Assembly (NCBI RefSeq): GCF_000176235.1
Contig: NZ_ACZV01000004.1
Coordinates: 1,240,001 to 1,304,000 of the forward strand
Length of the DNA: 64,000 bases
Direction: 5' to 3'
Origin: Vibrio orientalis CIP 102891 = ATCC 33934
GTDB lineage: Bacteria; Pseudomonadota; Gammaproteobacteria; Enterobacterales; Vibrionaceae
Within the stretch, counting starts at the first letter, position 1; the number at the start of each line of letters is the position of its first letter. This document shows positions 52,097 to 61,580 of this stretch, in pieces. A model generated the notes under the pieces. That model did no database searches, was not told the DNA's origin, and saw nothing but the letters and a program-made list of their open reading frames with translations. Position numbers and translations under genes: made by a program.

Positions 52097-52124
52097 AAAG
52101 GTTCCTATGCTAATAGGAACCTTT
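52097..52124 (-). terminator. Terminator between secreted-protein gene and adhesin gene
   Basis: AAAGGTTCCTAT-GCTA-ATAGGAACCTTT, a 12-bp perfect stem, with AAAAA on its left giving a U tail for the minus-strand transcript of the 658-residue protein. Confidence 0.85.
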
Positions 52125-52194
52125 ACAATAATTAACCTGTTGATTTATTGCGTTAGAATAGAAAAACGTCGTTCACGACTTAAAGATACTAAGC

Positions 52195-54171
52195 CTATAG
52201 GTTTTGTTTCTCAAATTGCTGATCGCCTGAACCTGGAGAGCAAGTCCAAATAGTTAACGTGGGGTTACCAGCAGAATCTCGGCGATGTTGGTCGACATCT
52301 AAACAACGACGTTTCCCTCCCATTAAAGTTCGAATCGTCTTATCTGAACCAAATTCCCATTTTTGGTTACTCCCACTATGGCATTGATAAGAAATCACTG
52401 GTTGGCGATGTCCGTTGTGAGCGGCTTTTACATCAAGGCAATAGTTCGTTCCTTCCACTTTAATCTGCTTAGTTGCTCCGTCATAAATTAGCTTCTGGGC
52501 ACCAGTTTGATGGCAGTTTCTTTCGAGAATTAAATTGTTCTTCGAACTTGCTCCCCCCTTAAAGTCAAAACAACCATTATAGAGATCATTAAAGATCGAA
52601 AATGAATCACTTTTGTTTAATGTTGTATCCCCACTCAGCACCCATCGGTTATTAATATACGTGACAACTAAAGTCTCGCCGCGCTTAGGTGTGTAGGTCA
52701 TTTCGCCATCAATGACGTTAAAATGATAAGTCGATTTGCGCTCAAACTTCAACCTTGTGTACTCTGGCACACCTTCCGGAAGAACGAAGTTCCTTGTCCA
52801 ATGGCCATCCGATGTAACCAAATGCAAATCACCTTTTTCAGCAATTAGGTTCTTTAATGCCAAACTACTGTTTTCAAGGCTACGTAGCAACGTATTGCCG
52901 TTGACTAGGAAAAAACTATAACTTTTATCAACAGAAATACTGAATGACTTAGCTCGATCGTTTGGATAAGAAGAGCCAGTCCAGAATCGTGCCTGATTGT
53001 AAGTTCCTAGTTTATTATTGCCGCTCAAATCGGAATATAACGTTATCTCAAGACCTGGATGTATGGTGATTGTTGACAAAGTGCGTTGAAGCCCAGATTT
53101 TAACGTTGTTAGCTCGTCGATTTTTTCTCCAACTTCCACACACTGACTCACTGCTCGTTCAAAAGCAACTGAATGAAGCGCATGATGTTCAAAAAAGCAG
53201 CCGTACGTATCATCTCTCTCAATAAATAGGTGTTTACCCTTATCATTAAGGTTCGCGCCTACATAAGAATTTGTTTTATTCCACGTCCCATTTACTTTTG
53301 AGTTATGGCCTGAAAAGTTTCCTAACGTCGCCCTATAACCTGGTTTAACAGTCAAGCTACTCGAATCTACTAGGCCATAATTAGCCATCAAATATGGAAA
53401 TTTCGGTGAGTCCATTTCCTTTGAATGGTTTATTTCATCTTCACTAAAGCATTCCTTTTTCCCATCGAAGTCCACATGCTTGTAAAGGCACACAACTGAC
53501 TCTTCAGGCACAGGTGGCACTGGTGAGACGTCAATTTCATAGCTAGGTGTACACGATTCGATATAAGTGGGCTCATTAAGCAAGAAACCGCCTACAGAAC
53601 ACGCTTTGATCGATTCTGTATTTGATTCGATTGTAGGTAGTGTTAGATAGATTGACTGTTGACTATAACTGATTAAATTTTTTAACACATGACCGTTTTG
53701 GTCCAATTGTTCCGTGTAATGAAAGCCAAACCTACCGCTAATAATATCAAAGTCACTAATGGAAGTAGCCGGCTCGTCATGTTTTAGCGAGTCGTTATCA
53801 AGTACTCGCACCGTCAGGTCAGCAGAATTACCCGCCATAAATCGAGGTGCAACTGAAGATCTCAACATATTACGACTTGACCAAGGGCTAGTACACTTAG
53901 AAGTCGTTTCGGTTGATGCACAAAAACGCACTCCAGCCGTTGGATTTTTAGGGATCAAATAAGGTTTATTTGAAACAATCTCCCCAGAGTCATTAATCCA
54001 TTTTAGTTCAATATATTTATCATTAATATAGTTCGTCGCTAGTTCATTATTAATTTTGCCTAGCAAAATCTCACTATCATCAGCTTTGCTTTCAATATCT
54101 AATGACATTGAAAATGCGCTACCTACGGGTGCCATTACACCTAATAGGATTAACATGAAATTCTTATTCAT
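52195..54171 (-). CDS. Secreted protein with beta-gamma-crystallin-like and ricin-type lectin domains
   Basis: 658 aa from the ATG at 54171 (GGAG 7 bases upstream). Signal peptide ending about SAFS. Residues 25-225: a domain shared in outline with the next gene's product. Then two crystallin-like stretches (VVCLYKHVDFDGKKECF; LEITLYSDLSGNNKLGTY), a unit of unknown type (GDLHLVTSDGHWTRNFVLPE), and a C-terminal beta-trefoil lectin with QxW/QxF marks (NQKWEF, DQQFEK) and paired Cys. No catalytic domain is seen. Possible secreted adhesin, toxin or surface lectin. Confidence 0.7.
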   Translation of the reverse strand: MNKNFMLILLGVMAPVGSAFSMSLDIESKADDSEILLGKINNELATNYINDKYIELKWINDSGEIVSNKPYLIPKNPTAGVRFCASTETTSKCTSPWSSRNMLRSSVAPRFMAGNSADLTVRVLDNDSLKHDEPATSISDFDIISGRFGFHYTEQLDQNGHVLKNLISYSQQSIYLTLPTIESNTESIKACSVGGFLLNEPTYIESCTPSYEIDVSPVPPVPEESVVCLYKHVDFDGKKECFSEDEINHSKEMDSPKFPYLMANYGLVDSSSLTVKPGYRATLGNFSGHNSKVNGTWNKTNSYVGANLNDKGKHLFIERDDTYGCFFEHHALHSVAFERAVSQCVEVGEKIDELTTLKSGLQRTLSTITIHPGLEITLYSDLSGNNKLGTYNQARFWTGSSYPNDRAKSFSISVDKSYSFFLVNGNTLLRSLENSSLALKNLIAEKGDLHLVTSDGHWTRNFVLPEGVPEYTRLKFERKSTYHFNVIDGEMTYTPKRGETLVVTYINNRWVLSGDTTLNKSDSFSIFNDLYNGCFDFKGGASSKNNLILERNCHQTGAQKLIYDGATKQIKVEGTNYCLDVKAAHNGHRQPVISYQCHSGSNQKWEFGSDKTIRTLMGGKRRCLDVDQHRRDSAGNPTLTIWTCSPGSGDQQFEKQNL

Positions 54172-54231
54172 TATTAACTCCAAAATTTAATTATTATTAC
54201 TTCCAAATTCTTGCAAAAGAATGAGTATGTA

Positions 54232-55401
54232 TTAAGATTCTTCGTCTTCTTTAACAATGCAACTCAAGTAACCGTTATAGACTTCACTAGGTGCGACTTG
54301 AGTTGTATTTGTCCCTGATATAGAAACTGTCTCTGCCCAAGTTATTCCTGCAAAACTGAACGGACCATTATTTGTAGTCGCATTTGTCCAATAATTGGTC
54401 ATTCCTGGCCAAGTATCATCAAATACTGTTGTATTTTGAGCGAGCGACTTAAGCTCACTGCTTGTTGGGGGGGTGGCACGTGGAGAAATGTGTTTACAGT
54501 AACTTTCGACAAGGTTTACGCCATCACTTGTCAAACGTGGAGATGCCACGTAAGTTTTACTACCAACGGTTTCTTGTAAGTAGCTTTGACCTGGAAACAA
54601 TAGATCGAATTGCACTTTAGTTGGTGGTTGAACCCAGTTCCCTAAGTTATCAGGTCGCTTTGTAACCAGTCGGGTACCGCATGACTCGGGTTCAATGAGA
54701 GGATTAGCACCGTGTGACGATAAACCAAAGGAACATATGCTAACCAATGGTACCGATGACAAGTCTAGCCTTGCTATGGTTGTGTTGTAGCTTGTTGATG
54801 GATTTGAAGTATTGTGGCTAAAACCAGGCAGGATAGACGTTGACTGAAGGACTGTTGTATTTGACTTTAAGGTGTAGAATAGACTAGTGACACTAGGTGC
54901 ACTAGATGGCAAATCGTCAATACTATCGGTCCCAATATAGTCAACACTAAACCTTACTTTTACAGAGGTGTCTTCGTCATTTAGTATCTCTTCATTGGTT
55001 ATTGCGTTGTTAACTTCCCAATAATCATTGATATCAGCTACTGCCGATCTTGCACTTCGTGGTTTAGCATTATTATTAGCAAAGGCACTGATAACCTTTA
55101 GTGTATTGGAACACTGAACGTTTCCTTCTTCGATTAAACAGAGTTTAATATCTTTATTTTTATCATTTTCATTTGGAGTATAAGCAACACCTTTATGCCT
55201 AATTTTATTATCGACCATCCAAACATAGTCGTTAACACTTCCATCTTCTTTATAATGAAAGATTAAGTCGGAATTATCTGATGCAATAATAGGAAACCCT
55301 ACAGCAGTAGACTCATCACTTCTTGTTACTGATTCTATCTCTAACCCATACGCTAAAGATGAACCGACCAAACTACCAAATATTAAAATGTAGTTTTTCA
55401 T
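54232..55401 (-). CDS. Secreted protein with lectin-like C-terminal domain
   Basis: 389 aa, not firmly assigned. Signal peptide ending AYG. Residues 20-240 show the same outline as the neighbouring 658-residue protein (start LEIESVTRSDES against LDIESKADDSE; KLCLIEEGNVQCS against RFCASTETTSKCT; a Pro/Ser link after a Cys motif). The C-terminal 110 residues (LVESYCKHISPRATPPTSSEL, TVFDDTWPGMTNYWTN) resemble the C-type-lectin-like domains of intimin-like adhesins. 60 bp upstream of that gene, so co-transcribed. Confidence 0.65.
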   Translation of the reverse strand: MKNYILIFGSLVGSSLAYGLEIESVTRSDESTAVGFPIIASDNSDLIFHYKEDGSVNDYVWMVDNKIRHKGVAYTPNENDKNKDIKLCLIEEGNVQCSNTLKVISAFANNNAKPRSARSAVADINDYWEVNNAITNEEILNDEDTSVKVRFSVDYIGTDSIDDLPSSAPSVTSLFYTLKSNTTVLQSTSILPGFSHNTSNPSTSYNTTIARLDLSSVPLVSICSFGLSSHGANPLIEPESCGTRLVTKRPDNLGNWVQPPTKVQFDLLFPGQSYLQETVGSKTYVASPRLTSDGVNLVESYCKHISPRATPPTSSELKSLAQNTTVFDDTWPGMTNYWTNATTNNGPFSFAGITWAETVSISGTNTTQVAPSEVYNGYLSCIVKEDEES

Positions 55402-55568
55402 ACTTACCTCATATTTAAGACTTAATGTAAACCGATGCGACTTACATACCTAAGCTTAAACATAAGAAAAGAACAAACCATCCTATTACTTAGTGTTAAT
55501 TATTATTAATTAAAAACAGAGATCATCATCACTCAATTATTTATAAATTTGAATAGTTGCTCTAGTTA

Positions 55569-55859
55569 TCAGATGTAACTAACTAAAAGTACAGACGAAC
55601 TTTCAATACTATGTTTATTAATAATCTCAATTTTCTCAGCTGTATACTCTACGCAACCATTAGTCTTCTGCTGACTCTTGGCCGAGAAGTTTCTTACATC
55701 CAACGCACAGGGTTCCTGCATGATTCTTCCTTTAAATGTAATTTGACCACTGACAGGTTTGCTTTTCACTTCTGAAATGTCATTCAATGGCTTATTAAAC
55801 TCACTCTCTGCCATTGCCGACACTGAAATTAATAATAGTAACGATGATAAATATTTCAT
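55569..55859 (-). CDS. Short secreted pilin-like protein
   Basis: 96 aa. Signal peptide ending AMA (about 17). The segment SGQITFKGRIMQEPCALDV has the N-terminal pilin pattern, with a second Cys in TNGCVEYT. The sequence stops at VLLVSYI, about half the length of a pilin, so it is a mini-pilin, a truncated copy or an assembly regulator. No frameshift is evident since the reading frame ends in a normal stop. Part of the leftward secreted-protein group. Confidence 0.6.
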   Translation of the reverse strand: MKYLSSLLLLISVSAMAESEFNKPLNDISEVKSKPVSGQITFKGRIMQEPCALDVRNFSAKSQQKTNGCVEYTAEKIEIINKHSIESSSVLLVSYI

Positions 55860-56122
55860 TTCTTACACCCCTTATATTTTTCCTACACTTATTATTTAGC
55901 AAATATTCAGACGTAAGCAAGTATTTTCTTACAACAAAACTGATTAATAATTATTATTTGTGAGACTGATTTTTAAGTAGCTATTTAATAGGGATATTTT
56001 AGTAACTTGTTTCTGTCCAATGTAGGAAACAAATAAGTCACTTATTTTTCCTTAAATCTGACTTGAGATGAAGCGTAGAATCGGCCAATAACTGACGGGC
56101 AATGTAAGGCTCTCTAACAAAG

Positions 56123-56140
56123 AAAAATAAAGGCGTATTG
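56123..56140 (+). repeat. 18-bp direct repeat, right copy
   Basis: Identical to 39340-39357, same orientation, 16.8 kb apart. See left copy. Confidence 0.7.
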
Positions 56141-56161
56141 GAAATCAACGCGCCTTTATTT
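56125..56161 (-). terminator. Terminator of the MFS gene
   Basis: Stem AAATAAAGGCG (56125-56135) / CGCCTTTATTT (56151-56161). Shares its left arm with the 18-bp repeat. Ends the minus-strand MFS transcript. Confidence 0.75.
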
Positions 56162-56211
56162 CATTCTATCATTGGATATTTAGACTAAATGGCCAAGGTT
56201 TCAGGTAGGTG

Positions 56212-57390
56212 CTAGGTCCACTTAAGTACCCGAACTTCGTTCCCCTCTTCAGGAGCTCTTGGGATGTTGCGTGAAAGCATTAGGCTCACTAGCGCCATAC
56301 CTGCGCCAATATAGAACACCGCTGATGGAGAGACTAACCAAATCAAACCAAATGAAACCGGGATGAATACGGCTGCAATGTGGTTGATAGTGAAAGCTAC
56401 ACCTGCGGTAGAGGCCATATCTGCAGGATCGGCAATCTTCTGGAAGTAGGTTTTAATCGCCAAAGCTAAAGCGAAGAACAGATGATCAATTACATACAGC
56501 GCCGCTGCCCACTCCGCACTTTCAACCAAAGCATAACCAACGAACACACCAATCAGCCCTACATATTCAAATGTCAGTGCCTTACGTTCACCCACTTTAC
56601 CAATAAAGCGTCCGATACGTTTCGCAAACAAGAAGTTAAACAAATAGTTGATTAGAAACAACAAAGTAATATCCGCAGCCGAATAGCCAAAACGCTCAAC
56701 CATTAGAAAGCCCGCAAAGACGGTAAAGATCTGGCGACGAGCCCCACTCATGAAGGTGAGTGCATAGTAGAGCCAATAGCGTTTCCTTAGCACCAGTTTC
56801 TTATTTTGCTGTACATGGGTTTCAAACTGAGGGAATGCAAAATTCATCCAAGCCACCAGCAAGAAGCCAACACCACCAAAAGTCAGGTAAACCCACTCGA
56901 AGTCCATTGTTAACACTTCTAAACAGAACCACAACGCGCCATAAGTAATGAGTGATGCCAGTGCACCGATCGAAATAAATTTACCCAGCATTTCCGGCGC
57001 TTCATCTTTAGAAAGCCATTGCAAAGAGAGCGACTGCTTCAAGGTCTCAAAGTAGTGAAAGCCTGTCGACATAAGCAATGTGGTAAACAGCAAACCAAAT
57101 AGCGAAGGAAAAAAGCCCGTGATTGCGGTACCTAGTGTTAGCGCACCAAGCGCTAAAATCATAAAACGCTGCTCTCGAATAAACAGCAGAACAAATACAG
57201 CCGTAAAAGCCAAAAAACCCGGTATTTCACGAACACTCTGCAATAAACCAATATCTGAACCATCAAAGTTGGCGCGTTCAATTACGAAGTTATTCAGGAG
57301 TGCCATCCAACTTGAAAAAGCGATAGGCACGACAATGGAAATGAGCATGAGGAAGTTTTGTGGCGTTTTCCAGCTCGCTGAGTGGTTCAT
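56212..57390 (-). CDS. MFS transporter
   Basis: 392 aa from the ATG at 57390 (AAGGACCG upstream); a frame extension to 57447 has no signal. Twelve membrane segments, N-terminal pattern NNFVIERANFDGSDIGLLQSVREIPGFLAF. No clear drug or sugar motif. Substrate unknown. Confidence 0.83.
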   Translation of the reverse strand: MNHSASWKTPQNFLMLISIVVPIAFSSWMALLNNFVIERANFDGSDIGLLQSVREIPGFLAFTAVFVLLFIREQRFMILALGALTLGTAITGFFPSLFGLLFTTLLMSTGFHYFETLKQSLSLQWLSKDEAPEMLGKFISIGALASLITYGALWFCLEVLTMDFEWVYLTFGGVGFLLVAWMNFAFPQFETHVQQNKKLVLRKRYWLYYALTFMSGARRQIFTVFAGFLMVERFGYSAADITLLFLINYLFNFLFAKRIGRFIGKVGERKALTFEYVGLIGVFVGYALVESAEWAAALYVIDHLFFALALAIKTYFQKIADPADMASTAGVAFTINHIAAVFIPVSFGLIWLVSPSAVFYIGAGMALVSLMLSRNIPRAPEEGNEVRVLKWT

Positions 57391-57606
57391 GTTTCGGTCC
57401 TTATGTGAATAGCCTGTTACAATAAAACGCCTCTTGCCAATAAACAAACTTATTTACAATTTATACCTAGCAGTAAAGATTCTGAGAATTAGCGCTACCT
57501 TTAGTGTAAAAATCTAAGTGAATAAAAATATTAAAAACAATGCTTTAAATATTGTTAACTTCTCGTTATGGTGTTTTTATGTTCAACCAGTCGAGAGAGA
57601 AGAAAA

Positions 57607-58104
57607 ATGGAAATAATCGTACGTCCGACATTAGTGAGTGATGCAGCCGCATTATGTGAAATTTATTCACAACCTAAAGCGCAACGCGAGACACTCCAAC
57701 TGCCAAAACCATCGGTAGCAATGTGGACACAACGACTGGAAAACATGCCTCAAGGTGTTTATAGCTTTGTTGCTGAAGTGGATGGAAAAGTCGTAGGTAA
57801 TATAGGCTTCGAACATTCACAGCGCCCGAGAACGGCACACTGTGGTAGCTTTGGTATCGGTGTCCATGACGATTTCCACGGCTTAGGTATTGGTAGCAAG
57901 TTGATTGAAACGGTTCTAGATTTGGCAGACAACTGGTTGCAAATAAAACGCGTACAAATCGAAGTCAACAGTGACAATGAAGGAGCGATCGCTTGTTATA
58001 AGAAGTTTGGCTTTGAAATAGAAGGCGAGTCAAAATTTGGCTCGTTCCGTGACGGTGAGTTCATCAATACTTACTATATGGCTCGCATCAAACCTGGCTT
58101 ATAG
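57607..58104 (+). CDS. GNAT acetyltransferase, YhhY/AaaT-like
   Basis: 165 aa from the ATG at 57607 (GAGAGAAG upstream). Aligns over its length with E. coli YhhY, an L-amino-acid N-acyltransferase: LQLPKPSVAMWTQRL, FGIGVHDDFHGLGIGSKLIETVLDLADNWL (CoA-binding), NEGAIACYKKFGFEIEGE. Divergent to the MFS gene. Confidence 0.85.
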   Translation: MEIIVRPTLVSDAAALCEIYSQPKAQRETLQLPKPSVAMWTQRLENMPQGVYSFVAEVDGKVVGNIGFEHSQRPRTAHCGSFGIGVHDDFHGLGIGSKLIETVLDLADNWLQIKRVQIEVNSDNEGAIACYKKFGFEIEGESKFGSFRDGEFINTYYMARIKPGL

Positions 58105-58129
58105 CCCAAAACACCTCAAGATTGATAGT

Positions 58130-58155
58130 AAGGCTTACCTCTATGGGTAAGCCTT
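58130..58155. terminator. Terminator overlapping the phosphotransferase stop
   Basis: AAGGCTTACC-TCTATG-GGTAAGCCTT between convergent genes. Its right arm lies inside the last codons of the minus-strand gene. Confidence 0.7.
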
Positions 58156-59112
58156 TAACGTATCTAGAGCACGATCAGCAAGCGCTTCAGTATATGGGTT
58201 AATCTTCCAGTGGTTTGGACTCCAACCTTTAACAAAGCGCTGAAAGTCAGCCCATGCAATGGAGAATAGTGGTCGCCACTCGGCTTCAACATCAGCGACA
58301 TCCAAAGTAGGTTGATAGTTATTGAGTACTCGACGCAAGTGAGCAAAATACTCATCTAAAATCCAACCTTCCATCACTTGGCACTGCTCGGGCTTTACTG
58401 CACTACTCATAAATAACGCCACATCTTTCATCGCACAACCGCGACCAATATATTGAAAGTCCACCGCTGCAGCACGAGTACCATCGGCAGAAAAACAGAA
58501 ATTAGCTAACTTAGCGTCACCATGGACAAGAGTCTGATAGGGCGACTCTTTGAGCACTCGATCTATCTTATGGGCAGCCTGCTTGAGTAACTCATCATCG
58601 AGTGCCGCGAGTTCATCAGGACGTGTATCTAGATGCCAATACGTGCCGCACTCCCAAAGCCCTTCTCCTTGATGACCAATGTGCTGAGCATGAAAACAAG
58701 CTAGCCACTCTAAACAAGCACTTAAGTGGGACTGTTTTGCTTCGGCAACAACATCAGTAAAACCAAGCACAGACAAATCTTCCATTGCGATCAGTAACGC
58801 TTGCCCTTGCTGATCCACTTTCAGGGCTGCAGGCACTTTTGCTTCACAAAGATTGGCTGCTGACTTATACCAGTTCAATTCAACCTGATAAGAACGTAGC
58901 TTTCTTTGGTGTGAGAACTCGCTATTCCAGCCTTTTGGGTGATGTTCAGGCTTCGGCAGTTTAATATGCTTAACGATAATACTACCACTGCCACAATGCA
59001 GCCGAACCAGCTCACCATATCCCCCCCACAGCGATTGCAGTACCTCGGTATGCGTTAATGCTTCAAACCCCAGAGAGTCGAGTAGTAATTGATAGTCGTA
59101 TTGCTTCGTCAT
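58141..59112 (-). CDS. Aminoglycoside phosphotransferase-like kinase
   Basis: 323 aa, protein-kinase-like APH/choline-kinase fold. Catalytic loop LVHGDAKLANFCF near 203 and metal-binding VDFQYIGRG near 225; SIIVKHI near 45 is the ATP-site Lys. Family members phosphorylate small molecules; a resistance role is not implied. Overlaps the GNAT gene upstream by 4 bp. Confidence 0.82.
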   Translation of the reverse strand: MTKQYDYQLLLDSLGFEALTHTEVLQSLWGGYGELVRLHCGSGSIIVKHIKLPKPEHHPKGWNSEFSHQRKLRSYQVELNWYKSAANLCEAKVPAALKVDQQGQALLIAMEDLSVLGFTDVVAEAKQSHLSACLEWLACFHAQHIGHQGEGLWECGTYWHLDTRPDELAALDDELLKQAAHKIDRVLKESPYQTLVHGDAKLANFCFSADGTRAAAVDFQYIGRGCAMKDVALFMSSAVKPEQCQVMEGWILDEYFAHLRRVLNNYQPTLDVADVEAEWRPLFSIAWADFQRFVKGWSPNHWKINPYTEALADRALDTLKAYP

Positions 59113-59402
59113 TGTGCTTTAAGGTAAGACCATTGTTGATTGCGTTCTAGGTAGTGAGCTACATAGGGACAGATGGGGTCAATTGTGACACCACGCTTGG
59201 CGATTTCAGAGAGTAGTACCTCCATCATTACCTTGCCATATCCTTTCCCTTGAAGCTCTTCTGGTATCTTGGTAGAGGTAATTGCATACGTGCTTCCCTT
59301 GTCCACGAACTTTATTACAGCGTAATGATCAGCGTCTAAATGGACTCTAAACTGTGAGTTTACTTCATCAAAAATCAGTGAATGCGGCAAAATAGCTCCC
59401 AA
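59109..59402 (-). CDS. Small GNAT (YjdJ/NATD1-type) acetyltransferase
   Basis: 97 aa, single acetyltransferase domain of the short type: FRVHLDADHYAVIKFV, then ITSTKIPEELQGKGYGKVMMEVLL with the acyl-CoA loop, and VTIDPICPYVAHYLERN. Substrate unknown. Translationally coupled to the kinase. Confidence 0.85.
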   Translation of the reverse strand: MGAILPHSLIFDEVNSQFRVHLDADHYAVIKFVDKGSTYAITSTKIPEELQGKGYGKVMMEVLLSEIAKRGVTIDPICPYVAHYLERNQQWSYLKAQ

Positions 59403-59479
59403 AAATGATACTCAGATCATGTTAATGCGACATATTGGTGTTTGAATAAACATCAAAGCACACATAAAATTTATAATCC

Positions 59480-59504
59480 TCGAATCGGACATATATCGAT
59501 TCGA
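59480..59504. promoter_or_regulatory. Inverted repeat in the GNAT/PilZ divergent region
   Basis: TCGAATCG (59480-59487) and CGATTCGA (59497-59504), exact, 9-bp spacer, about 60 bp before the PilZ gene. A possible operator; no regulator is encoded nearby. Confidence 0.35.
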
Positions 59505-59561
59505 AATGTATACGTCAACCTACCACTAAAACAATAACATGGTGGGGATCATGGAGGCTAG

Positions 59562-60296
59562 ATGAACACCCAAGCAGTAGCAGTGAAAGCGCAGCCAACG
59601 CGCTCTTCTAATGATAGGAGTATCTCAACACTCAACAGCACTGATGCACTTGCGATGATCGAGCATGGTGGGGAGCTCACCCTAGGTATCTCTACACCGG
59701 TGGGTACCACTTTCCGTTGTAAGTCCTCCTTTATCGGCTCTCACTCTAGCAACGTTATTCTTATCGAGTTACCTAAGATCTCTGAAGATGACTTGAGCTT
59801 TTTCTTTCAAGAAGGTTTTTGGATAGCGATTCGCGCCATATCACCACGTGGAGAAGGGGCGATTGTTTCCTTCAGAAGCCAAATTCAACACGTGCTTAAA
59901 TCACCCGTCGCGATGGTTGCGCTCTCTATTCCACAAACCATGCAGGTCACTCAACTACGAAAAGAACCTCGCTTTGACGTCAACCTAGCGGCGAAAGTCG
60001 TCGCAAATAGCCATCGGCTTGAATGCGAAATCAGGGATCTGTCCAAAGGTGGTTGTCGCTTTATAACTGCACCTTTAAGCCGACCATTTCAAGTCGGTGA
60101 AGAAATTGCACTGCACGTACAACTCGCCAATAATAAAGGGACTCACTTTGAGCCCCTATTTGGCACGGTATGTAATTTACAGCGCTCTCTTCATTATGCT
60201 CGCTATGGAGTCTCATTCAACGACCACGGCAAGAATAATGCGAAGGTGTTACTCGGCCATCTTAAGTTCAATGGCACTAAGCTTATGTTAAAGTAA
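59562..60296 (+). CDS. PilZ-domain c-di-GMP receptor (YcgR/PlzD-like)
   Basis: 244 aa. An N-terminal YcgR-type domain (about 25-125) precedes a PilZ domain with the c-di-GMP motif: QLRKEPRFDVNL (RxxxR) and IRDLSKGGCRFI (DxSxxG). GGAGG stands before the ATG. Resembles V. cholerae PlzD. Likely a motility or adhesion effector, of interest given the REC-EAL gene in this window. Confidence 0.88.
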   Translation: MNTQAVAVKAQPTRSSNDRSISTLNSTDALAMIEHGGELTLGISTPVGTTFRCKSSFIGSHSSNVILIELPKISEDDLSFFFQEGFWIAIRAISPRGEGAIVSFRSQIQHVLKSPVAMVALSIPQTMQVTQLRKEPRFDVNLAAKVVANSHRLECEIRDLSKGGCRFITAPLSRPFQVGEEIALHVQLANNKGTHFEPLFGTVCNLQRSLHYARYGVSFNDHGKNNAKVLLGHLKFNGTKLMLK

Positions 60297-60309
60297 CCTT
60301 ACAGACACA

Positions 60310-60341
60310 AAAAAGCCCCGCTCATTGTAGCGGGGCTTTTT
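60310..60341. terminator. Bidirectional terminator between PilZ gene and gltS
   Basis: AAAAAGCCCCGCT-CATTGT-AGCGGGGCTTTTT, a perfect 13-bp stem. Confidence 0.9.
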
Positions 60342-60353
60342 AGTTGTCTAGGC

Positions 60354-61580
60354 TTATCCAATAAACGAGATATAACCCTGAAGGATAATCAGGTTAACGA
60401 TATCGATAAAGAAAGCGCCGACGATCGGTACCACCATAAACGCCTGCGGTGACGGACCATATCGATTGACTAGCGAGCCCATATTCATCACCGCTGTCGG
60501 TGTCGCACCTAGACCAAATCCACAATGACCGCCAGAGATAACCGCCGCATCATAGTTTGAACCCATTACTTTGAATGTCACGAAATAAGCGAAAACACCG
60601 AGTACCACTGACTGTACCGCCAGAATAATGAGGAATGGAATCGCAAGATCGAAGATGTTCCACAGTTTCAGGCTCATTAACGCCATCGCTAAGAACAACG
60701 ACAAAGAAACCGTACCGAGAATATCGACCGTTTCTGTATCCACTTTATGGACTTTAGTCACCTCAATCACATTAGTGATAAATACCCCGATAAATAGCGC
60801 GTAAACGAAATCAGGAATCATCAGCCAACTGACATTAAAACTACTTACCCACTGCTCTAAGTATTTCGCACCCGTTACACAGATCAGAAGAATAAACAGG
60901 ACTTCAACGACTTTCTTAGCGGTTACCTTATCTTCTTCATACTCGTTATAAGTCACCAATTCTGGGAAACGTTCGTGAGTTTTTGTACCTGTGCCATATT
61001 CCGACTCAAAACCATTTTTATTGATCAGTTTCTGCGCCACTGGACTACCGATGATGCCACCAATAATCAAACCAAACGTCGCTGAAGCCATCGCTATCTC
61101 AAGCGTATTGGACAAACCATATGTCTCTGTAAACGTCTGTGACCAAGCTGCACCAGTACCATGGCCACCAGATAGCGTTATTGAACCTGCGATCAAGCCC
61201 ATCAAAGGATCTAACCCTAGCGCTGTTGCCATTGAAACGCCGACACCGTTTTGGATGATGATGTAGAAAGAGGCTACGGCGAGGAAAACAAACACCTTCG
61301 CGCCACCTTTCATTAACTGGGTATAGTTCGCAGCAAGTCCAACAGTACTGAAGAACATCAACATAAAGATTTTTTGAAGCGGTAAAGAAAACTCTAAGTC
61401 GATACCATTAAAATGCATTAGCGTTATGATGAGCGCGACAATAAGACCACCAACGATAGGTTCAGGGATATTGAACTTTTTAAGGATGGGAAGCTTTGCG
61501 TTCACAAAATGTCCTAAAAAAAGAACACTGATTGCGATCAAGAAAGATTCTAGTGGTCCGACTGAAATTATCTGATTCAT
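60354..61580 (-). CDS. gltS: Sodium/glutamate symporter GltS
   Basis: 408 aa, 10 or more membrane segments. GltS signatures: FNIPEPIVGGLIVALI near 37, SGGHGTGAAWSQTF near 136, ISGGHCGFGLGATPTAVMN near 340, PIVGAFFIDIVNLIIL near the end. Imports glutamate with sodium. Single gene. Confidence 0.92.
   Translation of the reverse strand: MNQIISVGPLESFLIAISVLFLGHFVNAKLPILKKFNIPEPIVGGLIVALIITLMHFNGIDLEFSLPLQKIFMLMFFSTVGLAANYTQLMKGGAKVFVFLAVASFYIIIQNGVGVSMATALGLDPLMGLIAGSITLSGGHGTGAAWSQTFTETYGLSNTLEIAMASATFGLIIGGIIGSPVAQKLINKNGFESEYGTGTKTHERFPELVTYNEYEEDKVTAKKVVEVLFILLICVTGAKYLEQWVSSFNVSWLMIPDFVYALFIGVFITNVIEVTKVHKVDTETVDILGTVSLSLFLAMALMSLKLWNIFDLAIPFLIILAVQSVVLGVFAYFVTFKVMGSNYDAAVISGGHCGFGLGATPTAVMNMGSLVNRYGPSPQAFMVVPIVGAFFIDIVNLIILQGYISFIG

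Larger units (their letters stand above)
55860..56211. other. 352-bp AT-rich gap at the right edge of the accessory region
   Basis: No gene seen. It contains the likely promoter of the mini-pilin gene, a TTGTTTC/GAAACAA inverted pair (56007-56032), the right copy of the 18-bp repeat and the terminator of the MFS gene. Confidence 0.55.
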
